Assembly (NCBI GenBank): GCA_020853885.1
Contig: JADYXZ010000019.1
Span: 248,001 to 312,000, forward strand
Source: Bradyrhizobiaceae bacterium
GTDB lineage: Bacteria; Pseudomonadota; Alphaproteobacteria; Rhizobiales; Xanthobacteraceae
Direction of reading: 5' to 3'
DNA: 64,000 bases
Below the pieces are notes generated by a model. It ran no database searches, was not told where the DNA came from, and saw only the letters and a list, made by a program, of their open reading frames with translations. The translations under genes and the position numbers were made by a program. Positions 19,531-27,099 of this stretch are shown here, piece by piece; the first letter of the stretch is position 1, and each line of letters starts with the position of its first letter.

Positions 19531-19953
19531 ATGTCCGTCCCTGCCGTTCTCGCCCCCGTCTTCGTCCTGGTCGCGCTGACGTTCTTCCTGAACTACTGGA
19601 TGGGCTACCTGCGGGTGACAGCCGTATCGCGCGGCGAGGTGCACACGCGCGACATTGCGCTGCGCCAGCCCGCCTGGCCGAAGCGCACGACGCAGATCGG
19701 CAACGCGTTCCACAACCAGCTCGAGATGCCGGTTCTTTTCTATGTGCTGGTTGCGTTCGCGCTGATCACGCAGAAGGCCGGCCTTCTGTTCGTCGTGCTG
19801 TCGTGGCTGTTCGTCGCGCTCCGCTTCGTGCACGCCTACATCATGGTCACCAGCAACCGCGTGAGCCGACGCTTCTGGGTTTTCTTCGTCGCATCGCTCG
19901 TCCTGCTGCTGATGTGGATCGTCTTCGCGGTCCAGATCCTGTCGGCGATCTGA
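19531..19953 (+). CDS. MAPEG family membrane protein
   Basis: This 140-residue protein has four transmembrane helices in the MAPEG arrangement: the first at residues ~5-25, a polar loop with the conserved GNAFHNQLEMPVLFYVLVA segment, two further helices with RFVHAYIMVTSNRVSRR, and a final helix. Eukaryotic MAPEG proteins are glutathione-linked membrane enzymes; bacterial members are mostly uncharacterised. The ATG at 19531 follows GGAGC by 5 bases. The next gene starts 14 bases downstream. Confidence 0.85.
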   Translation: MSVPAVLAPVFVLVALTFFLNYWMGYLRVTAVSRGEVHTRDIALRQPAWPKRTTQIGNAFHNQLEMPVLFYVLVAFALITQKAGLLFVVLSWLFVALRFVHAYIMVTSNRVSRRFWVFFVASLVLLLMWIVFAVQILSAI

Positions 19954-19967
19954 GGGGAGGCGGGAAC

Positions 19968-20642
19968 GTGAGCCTTGGCGATCCGCGCCGCCACGTCGCC
20001 GAGATCGGCGGGCTTTCCGTGCTCTTCGTCATGGCGACCGAGCACGAGTACGGCCCGCACCTGAAGGTGCGCGTCGACCCGCTGATCACCGGCGTCGGCC
20101 CGGTGGAGGCGGCGGCCGCGACCGGTGCCGCACTCGCCTCGCTCTCTCATCACGGCGCGCTGCCGGACCTGCTGTTCACGCTCGGCTCCGCGGGCTCGCG
20201 CCATCTCGATCATGCGGAGATCTATCAGGTTGCCAGCGTCGCCTATCGCGACATGGACTGTTCGCCGCTCGGCTTCGAGCGCGGGCTGACGCCGTTCCTC
20301 GACGAGCCGGCGATCATCCCGATCGCGCACCGCATTCCGGGCGTTCCCGAAGCGACGCTGTCGAGCGGCGCGAACATCGTCTCCGGCGCCGCCTACGACG
20401 CGGTCGGAAGCGACATGGTCGACATGGAGACCTATTCCGTCCTGCGCGCCGCGCGCCGCTTCCGCCTGCCGATGGTCGGCCTGCGCGGCATCACCGACGG
20501 CAAGACCGAGCTTACCGGCTTCCACGACTGGGCGGAGTATCTGCACATCGTCGACGAGAAGCTCGCCGCGGCGCTTGACCAGTTTCAGGGTCATGTGCAC
20601 GGCGGCGCGTTCGATCTGAAACCCGCCGGGCCGCGCGCATGA
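19968..20642 (+). CDS. 5'-methylthioadenosine/S-adenosylhomocysteine nucleosidase-type phosphorylase superfamily protein
   Basis: This 224-residue protein begins with GLSVLFVMATEHEYG and contains GVGPVEAAAATGAAL and LFTLGSAGS, then the C-terminal SDMVDMETYSVLRAA motif. The VDMETY block, with Glu binding the ribose, is the PNP_UDP_1 signature of MTA/SAH nucleosidases. These hydrolyse adenine from methylthioadenosine and S-adenosylhomocysteine, relieving product inhibition of methyltransferases. The GTG start is supported by GGGGAGG 7 bases upstream. The frame is open further upstream through the MAPEG gene. Its end overlaps the next gene by 4 bases, coupling it to an RNA methyltransferase. Confidence 0.85.
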   Translation: MSLGDPRRHVAEIGGLSVLFVMATEHEYGPHLKVRVDPLITGVGPVEAAAATGAALASLSHHGALPDLLFTLGSAGSRHLDHAEIYQVASVAYRDMDCSPLGFERGLTPFLDEPAIIPIAHRIPGVPEATLSSGANIVSGAAYDAVGSDMVDMETYSVLRAARRFRLPMVGLRGITDGKTELTGFHDWAEYLHIVDEKLAAALDQFQGHVHGGAFDLKPAGPRA

Positions 20643-21955
20643 GGCCCGCCGCACATCTGTCGGCGGCGATCGAAGCGCTCGCCGAATTGCAGGCGCGGCC
20701 GCGGCCCGTTGCCGACGTGCTGAAGGAATGGGGCCTTGCGCACCGCTTTGCCGGCTCCGGTGACCGCGCGGCGATTGCGGGCCTCGTCTATGACGCCCTG
20801 CGCCGCCGCGCTTCTGCCGCGTGGCTGATGGGTGATGAGACGCCGCGGGCGATCCTGCTCGGCACGCTCAGGCTCGCGCGCACCCTCGACACAGAAGCCG
20901 TCGCAAAGCTTGCCGACGGCTCTCAGCACGCGCCGGCGCCGCTCAGCGAAGCGGAGCAGGCGCGCCTGCGGGAGGCAAAGCTCGACGATGCGCCCCCGCA
21001 TATACGCGGCGACTATCCCGAATGGCTCGACGAGCACTTGGCAGCGACCTTCGGCGACGCCCGGGCGGAGGAGGGGGCAGCGCTCGCAACGCGCGCGCCG
21101 CTCGACCTCCGCATCAACGCCTTGAAGACGACTCACGAGAAGGCGCTTGCCGCCCTCGCGCATCTCAATGCCGCGCCCGCGCGCTGGTCGCCGCTCGGCA
21201 TCCGCATCGAGCTCAGGCCCGACGGCCGCCAGCCGCCGGTCACCTCCGAGCCGCTGTTCCAGAAGGGCGGCTTCGAGGTGCAGGACGAGGGTTCGCAGCT
21301 CGCCGCCGTTCTTTCCGGCGCGGCGCCCGGCCAGCAGGTGCTCGATCTTTGTGCAGGTTCCGGCGGCAAGACGCTCGCGATGGCCGCGCTGATGGAGAAC
21401 CGCGGGCAGATCTTCGCCTATGACGACGATCCGCGCCGCTTGGCACCCATCCACGACCGCATCAAGCGCGCGGGCGCCCGCAACGTGCAGGTGCGGAGCC
21501 CGCGCGGCCACGCCGACGTGCTCACCGACCTCGCCGGCCACATGGACCTCGTGCTGATCGACGCGCCCTGCACCGGCACCGGCGTCTGGCGCCGCAATCC
21601 CGACGCCAAGTGGCGCATGCGACCCGGCGCGCTGGAAATCCGCGTGAAGGAGCAGGCGGCGCTGCTCGATCAGGCGCCTCGCTACCTCAAGCCCGGCGGC
21701 CGCATCGCCTACGTCACCTGCTCGGTGCTCGACGCCGAGAACGGCGCCCAGGTCCGGGGCTTTCTCGCGCGCCACCCGGAGTTCCGCGCCATCCCGCCCG
21801 CCGAGATCTGCCGTGCCCTCGGCGACCGTGGCGCCATCCTCCACGCCGCCGCCCTTCCAAGCGCCGAGGGACTCCTGCTCACCCCCCGCCGCACCGACAC
21901 GGACGGCTTTTTTGTCTCGATTTTGGTCCGGGGAGCACATCCGCCCTCATCCTGA
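20639..21955 (+). CDS. RsmB/NOP-family RNA (cytosine-C5)-methyltransferase
   Basis: This 438-residue protein has an N-terminal NusB-like helical domain (residues ~1-140) followed by a SAM-binding domain. QVLDLCAGSGGKT is motif I, IDAPCTGTGVWRRNPDAKWR is motif IV with one conserved Cys, and YVTCSVLDAENG is motif VI with the catalytic Cys. It probably methylates 16S rRNA or tRNA at cytosine C5; the exact site is not deducible. Its last codons and its TGA stop fall inside a dispersed repeat that starts at 21941. It is translationally coupled to the nucleosidase gene. Confidence 0.9.
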   Translation: MRPAAHLSAAIEALAELQARPRPVADVLKEWGLAHRFAGSGDRAAIAGLVYDALRRRASAAWLMGDETPRAILLGTLRLARTLDTEAVAKLADGSQHAPAPLSEAEQARLREAKLDDAPPHIRGDYPEWLDEHLAATFGDARAEEGAALATRAPLDLRINALKTTHEKALAALAHLNAAPARWSPLGIRIELRPDGRQPPVTSEPLFQKGGFEVQDEGSQLAAVLSGAAPGQQVLDLCAGSGGKTLAMAALMENRGQIFAYDDDPRRLAPIHDRIKRAGARNVQVRSPRGHADVLTDLAGHMDLVLIDAPCTGTGVWRRNPDAKWRMRPGALEIRVKEQAALLDQAPRYLKPGGRIAYVTCSVLDAENGAQVRGFLARHPEFRAIPPAEICRALGDRGAILHAAALPSAEGLLLTPRRTDTDGFFVSILVRGAHPPSS

Positions 21956-22052
21956 GGAGCCGCCCCCGGCGAACAGCCGGGGCGGCGTCTCGAAGGATGA
22001 GGGCGGCCTGTCCTTCGAGACGGCCGCTAACGCGGCCTCCTCAGGACGAGGC
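21941..22052. repeat. Dispersed inverted repeat, family B (CATCCTGAGG/CGAAGGATGA type)
   Basis: The unit reads CCGCCCTCATCCTGAGGAG, a GC-rich palindromic centre (GCCCCGGCTGTT-type arms), then TCTCGAAGGATGAGGGCGG. A second inverted half follows to about 22052. Similar units lie at 25293-25404, 32731-32836, 33608-33675 and 33689-33813. It contains the stop codon of the upstream RNA methyltransferase and fills the gap before guaA. Confidence 0.85.
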
Positions 22053-22120
22053 CGAATGGAAGCTGTGCGTGTGGTGTGCCTGCCGTTGCCGCCAGCATCG
22101 CGATCCGCTAGCTCCCTGCC

Positions 22121-23680
22121 ATGTCCGCCCCCAGCCACGACAAGATTCTGATCGTCGATTTCGGCTCCCAGGTCACCCAGCTCATCGCCCGCCGCGTGCG
22201 CGAGGAGGGGGTCTATTCCGAGATCGTGCCCTTCCAGCGTGCCGAATCCGCCTTCCGCGAGATGAAGCCGAAGGCGGTGATCCTCTCCGGCGGTCCGGCC
22301 TCCGTGCTCGACAAGGACGCGCCGCTCGCGCCGCCGTCCTTCTATGAGGCCGGCGTCCCCATCCTCGGCATCTGCTACGGCGAGCAGGCCATGGCGCAGC
22401 AACTCGGCGGCAAGGTCGAGGGCGGCCACCACCGCGAGTTCGGCCGCGCCGAGGTGGAGGTGAAAAAGGAGTCGCCGCTGTTCGACGGCGTCTGGCGCAA
22501 GGGCGAGCGTTATCCGGTCTGGATGAGCCACGGCGACCGCGTCACCGAGCTGCCGAAAGGCTTCGAGGTGCTCGGCACCTCCGAGAACGCGCCGATCGCC
22601 ATCATCGGCGACGAAAAGCGGAGGTTCTACGCCACGCAATTCCATCTCGAGGTCGTACACACGCCGCACGGCGCCGCGCTCCTGCGCAACTTCGTCCGCA
22701 AGGTCGCCGGCTGCAAGGGCGACTGGACCATGCACGCCTTCCGCGAGGAATCGATCGAGAAGATCCGCGCGCAGGTCGGCAAGGGCCGCGTGCTGTGCGG
22801 CCTCTCCGGCGGCGTCGACTCTGCCGTCGCCGCCGTCCTCCTGCACGAGGCGATCGGCGACCAGCTCACTTGCGTCTTCGTCGACCACGGCCTGTTGCGC
22901 CTCGCCGAACCGGAGAAGGTGGTGGCGCTCTTCCGCGGCGCCTACAACATTCCGCTCGTACACGTCGACGCGAGCGAGAAGTTTCTGACCGCGCTCGCGG
23001 GCAAGACCGACCCCGAGGACAAGCGCAAGATCATCGGCAAGCTGTTCATCGACGTGTTCGAGGACGAGGCGAAGAAGATCGGCAAGGTCGAGTTCCTCGC
23101 GCAGGGCACGCTCTATCCCGACGTGATCGAAAGCGTGTCGTTCACCGGCGGCCCGTCCGTCACCATCAAGTCGCACCACAATGTCGGCGGCCTGCCAGAG
23201 CGCATGAACCTGAAGCTCGTCGAGCCCCTGCGCGAGCTGTTCAAGGACGAGGTGCGCGCGCTCGGCCGCGAGCTCGGCCTGCCGGAGATTTTTGTCGGCC
23301 GGCATCCGTTTCCGGGGCCGGGTCTCGCGATCCGCTGCCCGGGCGAGATCACGCGCGAGAAGCTCGACATCCTCCGCCTCGCCGACGAGATTTTTCTGGA
23401 GGAAATCCGCCGCGCCGGCATCTACGACGACATCTGGCAGGCGTTCGCCGTGATCCTGCCGGTGAAGACCGTCGGCGTCATGGGCGATTACCGCACCTAC
23501 GAGCACGTCGTCGGCCTGCGCGCCGTCACCTCGGTCGACGGCATGACCGCCGATTTCTATCCCTTTGAGATGAGCTTCCTCGGCCGCGTGGCCACGCGCA
23601 TCATTAACGAGGTGCGCGGCGTCAACCGCGTCGTCTATGACGTGACGAGCAAGCCGCCGGGGACGATCGAGTGGGAGTGA
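22121..23680 (+). CDS. guaA: GMP synthase (glutamine-hydrolysing)
   Basis: This 519-residue enzyme converts XMP to GMP using glutamine and ATP. The class I amidotransferase domain occupies ~1-200, with nucleophile C85 in GICYGEQ and the His/Glu dyad in FHLEVVHT. The ATP-pyrophosphatase domain has the PP-loop [11 protein letters not shown] near residue 230. The C-terminal dimerisation domain ends KPPGTIEWE. With guaB 4 kb upstream on the same strand it completes the IMP-to-GMP branch. Confidence 0.97.
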   Translation: MSAPSHDKILIVDFGSQVTQLIARRVREEGVYSEIVPFQRAESAFREMKPKAVILSGGPASVLDKDAPLAPPSFYEAGVPILGICYGEQAMAQQLGGKVEGGHHREFGRAEVEVKKESPLFDGVWRKGERYPVWMSHGDRVTELPKGFEVLGTSENAPIAIIGDEKRRFYATQFHLEVVHTPHGAALLRNFVRKVAGCKGDWTMHAFREESIEKIRAQVGKGRVLCGLSGGVDSAVAAVLLHEAIGDQLTCVFVDHGLLRLAEPEKVVALFRGAYNIPLVHVDASEKFLTALAGKTDPEDKRKIIGKLFIDVFEDEAKKIGKVEFLAQGTLYPDVIESVSFTGGPSVTIKSHHNVGGLPERMNLKLVEPLRELFKDEVRALGRELGLPEIFVGRHPFPGPGLAIRCPGEITREKLDILRLADEIFLEEIRRAGIYDDIWQAFAVILPVKTVGVMGDYRTYEHVVGLRAVTSVDGMTADFYPFEMSFLGRVATRIINEVRGVNRVVYDVTSKPPGTIEWE

Positions 23681-23692
23681 CGGACGACTGCA

Positions 23693-24158
23693 TCACCTGG
23701 GCGGGGGCCAATCCGGCAGCAAAGTGATGCCGAATCTCGGCGAAGCCTCGCGGAGACGCTCGATCTCCTCGGGTGTCGGCGGTCCTGCGATTTCGCCCGG
23801 CTGGAGTTCGCGGCCGCCTTCTTCGACAAACCGGTCGAACAGGGCGGGGGGTCCCGATCAGGATGTATCTGCAAGGTTTGCCGCTCATGTTCACAAGCTG
23901 GTGCGGAATGCCGCGCGGCAGAAAGATGCTCTCGCCTGCCGTCAGGCGTCGAGGCTGCCCGTCGATCACCGCAGTCAGCTCGCCGTCCATGATGTAAACC
24001 GTCTCGTCGTCTTTCGCGTGGACATGGATCGGCGTTCTCGTGTTTCTGCCGCTCCTATTCTCGAAGAGGCAGAACTGCCCCGCGGTCTGTTCTCCGGACA
24101 GCAGGCGTTTCATGACGATGCCTGCAAGAACGAACTCTTTCGTCATCTTGCCGGACAT
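23693..24158 (-). pseudogene. Cupin-domain protein disrupted by a +1 frameshift
   Basis: The reading frame from 24158 encodes a cupin: TPIHVHAKDDETVYIMDGELTA, with HxH and Glu metal ligands, then the second motif SIFLPRGIPHQLVN. After CRYILIGT the frame turns into an Arg/Pro-rich sequence unlike any cupin. In the neighbouring frame a perfectly plausible end follows: ALFDRFVEEGGRELQPGEIA, then TPEEIERLREASPRFGITL, and a stop at 23693. The switch occurs at a run of six G on the plus strand (23846-23851). With five, the protein would read IGTPALFDRF and be 154 residues. It is either a real pseudogene or a homopolymer sequencing error. Confidence 0.82.
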
Positions 24159-24255
24159 GGCTGATCTCCTTTCACGAAGGAGAACGGCCGGGAGGCAGGA
24201 TTGTGCCGCCGGCGGGCGGTACCGTCGAAGTCGACGTTGTGTGACCTTGATGCGG

Positions 24256-24738
24256 TCAGTACTGCTGCTTGATGAATTCGACCATCTGCTCGACCACCGT
24301 TCCCCAGCCTTGATGGAAGCCCATCTCCTCGTGGCGCTTGCGCGCTTCCTCGCTGCCGTGGATCGCGATCGCCGTGTAGCGCGTGCCCGCGGCGATCGGC
24401 GTCAGGATCAGCGCCGCGGTGAAAAACGGCTTCGGCGCGGGCCGGAAACCGGGGAGGAGCGTGTCGGTGAAGATCAGCCGCTTGTTCGGAACCACCTCGA
24501 GGTAACAGCCGATATTGGGATACTCCTCTCCCTCCGGCGAGCGCATGACGCTGCTGAACACGCCGCCCGGCCGCAAGTCGATCTCGCACGATGTGATCGT
24601 CCACGGTTTCGGGACGAACCAATGGTGAAGGTGTTCGGGCGTGGTCCAGGCTTTCCAGACGAGCTCGACCGGAACGTCGATGTTGCGCTCGAGCACGAGG
24701 TCGAGCTTGGGATCGGGCTTCAGGAGCGGATCGTTCAT
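24256..24738 (-). CDS. SRPBCC/AHSA1-family protein
   Basis: This 160-residue protein has the START-like AHSA1 pattern: LERNIDVPVELVWKAWTTPEHLHHWF, a central LRPGGVFSSVM, and LILTPIAAGTRYTAIAIH. The C-terminal helix is WGTVVEQMVEFIKQ. Members bind hydrophobic ligands or act as Aha1-like cochaperone relatives; the ligand is unknown. The frame is open upstream to 24960, but GAGGAGAG just before the ATG at 24738 fixes the start. It may be cotranscribed with the broken cupin gene. Confidence 0.88.
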   Translation of the reverse strand: MNDPLLKPDPKLDLVLERNIDVPVELVWKAWTTPEHLHHWFVPKPWTITSCEIDLRPGGVFSSVMRSPEGEEYPNIGCYLEVVPNKRLIFTDTLLPGFRPAPKPFFTAALILTPIAAGTRYTAIAIHGSEEARKRHEEMGFHQGWGTVVEQMVEFIKQQY

Positions 24739-24861
24739 TTGATGCTCTCCTCTTTCATTTTCATCAAGTAAATGTGGATGAGGGCCGTCGGCTCGTTGCC
24801 CGGGCTTGCGCGCGGCCGGGACATGAATGTTTGACTGGGCGGCCAGGAGCGTCGAACTGCG

Positions 24862-25224
24862 ATGGCGAAATCCGTCACGATCTACGGCATCAAGAACTGC
24901 GACACGATGAAGAAGGCACGCGCTTGGCTGGAAACGCGCGGCGTCGCCTATCAGTTCCACGACTACAAGGTTGCCGGCATCGAGCGGTCGAAGCTCGAAG
25001 GTTGGGCGAAGGAGGCGGGTTGGGAGACGCTGCTGAATCGCGCCGGCACCACTTTCCGCAAGCTGCCGGAAAAAGAGCGGGAAGGGATCACGCAGAAGAA
25101 AGCGATTGCGCTGATGCTCGCCCAGCCTTCCATGATCAAGCGCCCGGTGCTGGAGACCGGCGGCAAGCTGCTCGTCGGCTTCAAGCCCGATGAATACGAG
25201 AAGATTTTTTCCGCGCGGCGCTAG
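24862..25224 (+). CDS. ArsC/Spx-family thioredoxin-fold reductase (YffB-like)
   Basis: This 120-residue protein has the N-terminal thioredoxin-fold YGIKNCDTMKKARAWLE, with a single catalytic Cys in the CDTMKKA form of YffB rather than the ArsC or Spx CxxC forms. The ArsC-type KRPVLETGGKLLVGFKP block lies near the C-terminus. Family members are small thiol reductases; arsenate reduction is unlikely from the motif. It is a single gene preceded by AGGAGC and followed by a block of dispersed repeats. Confidence 0.87.
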   Translation: MAKSVTIYGIKNCDTMKKARAWLETRGVAYQFHDYKVAGIERSKLEGWAKEAGWETLLNRAGTTFRKLPEKEREGITQKKAIALMLAQPSMIKRPVLETGGKLLVGFKPDEYEKIFSARR

Positions 25225-25225
25225 A

Positions 25226-25404
25226 CTATCCCGTCAATCCGGGACGGCGCGAAGCGCCGGACCCGGAATATCTATGAACACAGCATCTGATCCGTCATCC
25301 TAAGGTGGCCTCGCGAAGCGAGGCCCGCGAAGGATGACGGCCCTCCTCAGCGCGCCATCCTTCGAGGCTCGCTCGCTGTGCTCGCTCGCACCTCAGGATG
25401 ACGC
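25226..25404. repeat. Two adjoining dispersed repeats (families D and B)
   Basis: At 25226-25272 there is a short unit of the 'CCGTCAATCCGGGACGGCG...CGCCGGACCCGGAATA' type (family D). At 25293-25404 there is a family B unit beginning GTCATCCTAAGGTGGC and ending CACCTCAGGATGACG, with inner palindromes CCTCGCGAAGCGAGG and GCTCGCTGTGCTCGC. The whole 204-base gap between the YffB-like and amidohydrolase genes is made of these units; no gene is evident. Confidence 0.8.
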
Positions 25405-25428
25405 GTACAAGAGGGTTCGCAATCACCC

Positions 25429-26307
25429 TTACAGCCGATAAAGCCTTGCCGCGTTGTCGTGCAGGATCGCCCGCTGCGCGCCCGCGTCGAGCGCCGCCTT
25501 GATGGCGTCGACGAGCAAACGATAGTCGGTCCACAGCTTCTCGATCGGAAAATTCGAGCCCCATAGGCAGCGCGCCGGGCCGAACAACTCGAGCGTCTCC
25601 CCGACGATCTCCGCAATGTGCTGCGGGTCATTGCGCCGAATGAAGGTGCCGAGCCCCGAGAACTTCGTGTGCACGTTCGGCTCGCCGGCAAGCTGCTGCA
25701 TGCCTTCGCGCCAGGCGCGGCGGCCTTCCGGCGAGCGGTCCTCCGGCATCCCCGCGTGCAGCAGCACGAACGGAATCTGCGGAAACGAACGCGCAAGCGC
25801 GGCACCGTCTGCCATCTGCGAAGCGAACACCTGCAACTCGAACAGCCAGCCGAATTCCTCCAGCCGCGCGATATTCTTGCGAAACGCCGGCGTGTTCATC
25901 ATGTCAGGCCGCGGCGCGAAGCGGTAAAGCTCCTTCTCGTGCCAGTGCAGTTGCTGCCGCACGCCGCGCATCAGCGGAAAGCGCGCCTGCGCCTGCATCA
26001 CGTCGGGCGCATTCTCCGCCTGCAGGTCGACGAAGCTCACGATCGCGTGCGGCCAGCCGGCGCGGTCGGCTTCCGACTGCACCCATTCGACCTCCTCGAC
26101 CGCGCGCGCCGGCGACCAGTTGGTCTGCACATAGACCGACTTCACGACGCCGGTGCCGGCGATGTCGGCCTTGAACTCCTCGACCGGATAGTCGCGCTTG
26201 ATCGCGTCGTATTCGCCGAAGATGCGCGGCACTGTCGGTCCCTGCAGCCACGGCTGATCCGCCTGCCGCCAGATGTGATGATGCGCGTCGATGATGGGGA
26301 TGGTCAC
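25429..26307 (-). CDS. Amidohydrolase_2 family metal-dependent hydrolase
   Basis: This 292-residue TIM-barrel protein begins with the metal-binding IDAHHHIW near residue 6. GVRQQLHWHE and FVLLHAGMPE supply further His ligands. The C-terminal CLWGSNFPIE block stands where most amidohydrolases have WGSDFP, so the catalytic Asp is Asn here, as in a minor subset of the family. The family covers lactonases, decarboxylases and hydrolases of small ring compounds. The start is a GTG preceded by GAGGCAG. It is flanked by repeats and has no pathway neighbours. Confidence 0.85.
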   Translation of the reverse strand: MTIPIIDAHHHIWRQADQPWLQGPTVPRIFGEYDAIKRDYPVEEFKADIAGTGVVKSVYVQTNWSPARAVEEVEWVQSEADRAGWPHAIVSFVDLQAENAPDVMQAQARFPLMRGVRQQLHWHEKELYRFAPRPDMMNTPAFRKNIARLEEFGWLFELQVFASQMADGAALARSFPQIPFVLLHAGMPEDRSPEGRRAWREGMQQLAGEPNVHTKFSGLGTFIRRNDPQHIAEIVGETLELFGPARCLWGSNFPIEKLWTDYRLLVDAIKAALDAGAQRAILHDNAARLYRL

Positions 26308-26342
26308 GGCTGCCTCGCGAAGCGGCGGTTGCGGAAATCACG

Positions 26343-26371
26343 CCGCCCGCTTTTGCGGGAATGAGCGGATT
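26343..26371. repeat. Half unit of dispersed repeat family A
   Basis: CCGCCCGCTTTTGCGGGAATGAGCGGA matches one arm of the family A elements at 53673 and 55793. It lies in the 93-base gap upstream of the amidohydrolase gene. Confidence 0.7.
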
Positions 26372-26400
26372 GGCTTGTAGGCAATATGCAGGATCGCGGA

Positions 26401-26766
26401 CTAGGCCGCCACCTTGAGCCGCAGCTCGACCTTGTTAAAGGTCAGCACCGGCCTGAGCTTGCGTCCGTTGCCGTTGACGAGCCGCACGAGCCCGTGCCGC
26501 TCCATCGTCCGCAGCGTGCGCGAAAGGTTGCTCTTCGCGCGCCCGCTCACCGACGCCAGCTCCTCGATCGAATCCGGCTGCCGCTCGGCGATCAGCGCGA
26601 GCAGGTCGCGGTTCTTTTCGGAGAGAATCTTGGCGAAGCTTTCGACCGAGGTGAACCACACGTCGGGGTCGTCAGGCTCCCGCCGCCGCCGTCCCGTGGC
26701 CACTTCACGCGTATAACGCAAGATCGCCGTACGCGGCGCAATTCCGACTTTCAGCGTACCCGCCAT
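26401..26766 (-). CDS. TumA-like (HVO_A0114 family) antitoxin / DNA-binding protein, apparently orphan
   Basis: This 121-residue protein begins TLKVGIAP and contains VWFTSVESFAKILSEKNRDLLALIA, then a winged helix SIEELASVSGRAKSNLSRTLRTMERHGLV. That is the HVO_A0114 family, whose members are typically the antitoxins of TumE-TumA pairs or related regulators. GGGGGC spaced 8 bases before the ATG at 26766 supports this start; the ATG at 26781 is an alternative. No TumE-like toxin frame is visible on either side. The upstream 330 bases are repeat sequence. Confidence 0.82.
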   Translation of the reverse strand: MAGTLKVGIAPRTAILRYTREVATGRRRREPDDPDVWFTSVESFAKILSEKNRDLLALIAERQPDSIEELASVSGRAKSNLSRTLRTMERHGLVRLVNGNGRKLRPVLTFNKVELRLKVAA

Positions 26767-26869
26767 CCGAATCGCCCCCATAACAAAATTTTAGCCACAA
26801 ACAATGACCGCGGCCAAGAAATCCGGCGGTGCCGGCCGGCAATGCTGTGAACGATGAGGATGATTCGTC

Positions 26870-27022
26870 TGTCGTCCCGGGCGAGGCGCGCCGCCGAGCG
26901 GCCGAGCCGAGCGAAGTGAGGGGCCGGCGCGCGGCAAACAACTGAGCGCGCGCCGCGACCCGGGACCGTTCGCAGCAAGCAGAGGGCGGTCCCGGCTCTC
27001 GCTCCGCTCGGCCGGGACGACG
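26870..27022. repeat. Dispersed inverted repeat, family D (GTCCCGGGCG...CCGGGACGAC type)
   Basis: The block begins TCGTCCCGGGCGAGGCGCG and ends CTCGGCCGGGACGACGAAG, with inner palindromic stretches (GCGAAGTGAGGGGCC and CGACCCGGGACCG). Related sequence lies at 53345-53460 and 25226-25272. It occupies the gap between the TumA-like gene and prfC and holds no convincing gene. Confidence 0.75.
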
Positions 27023-27099
27023 AAGATGCAAAGGGCCCGTCAGACCGGAAATGCCTGCCTCTTGATCCCGCGGCCCATCTGGGCCACATCCCTGCCATC

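Noticed and set aside
24862..25224. Arsenate reductase linked to the ArsR gene as an arsenic-resistance operon
   Set aside because: The protein is of the YffB type by its CDTMKKA motif, lies 11 kb from the ArsR-rhodanese gene, and no ars transporter is adjacent.
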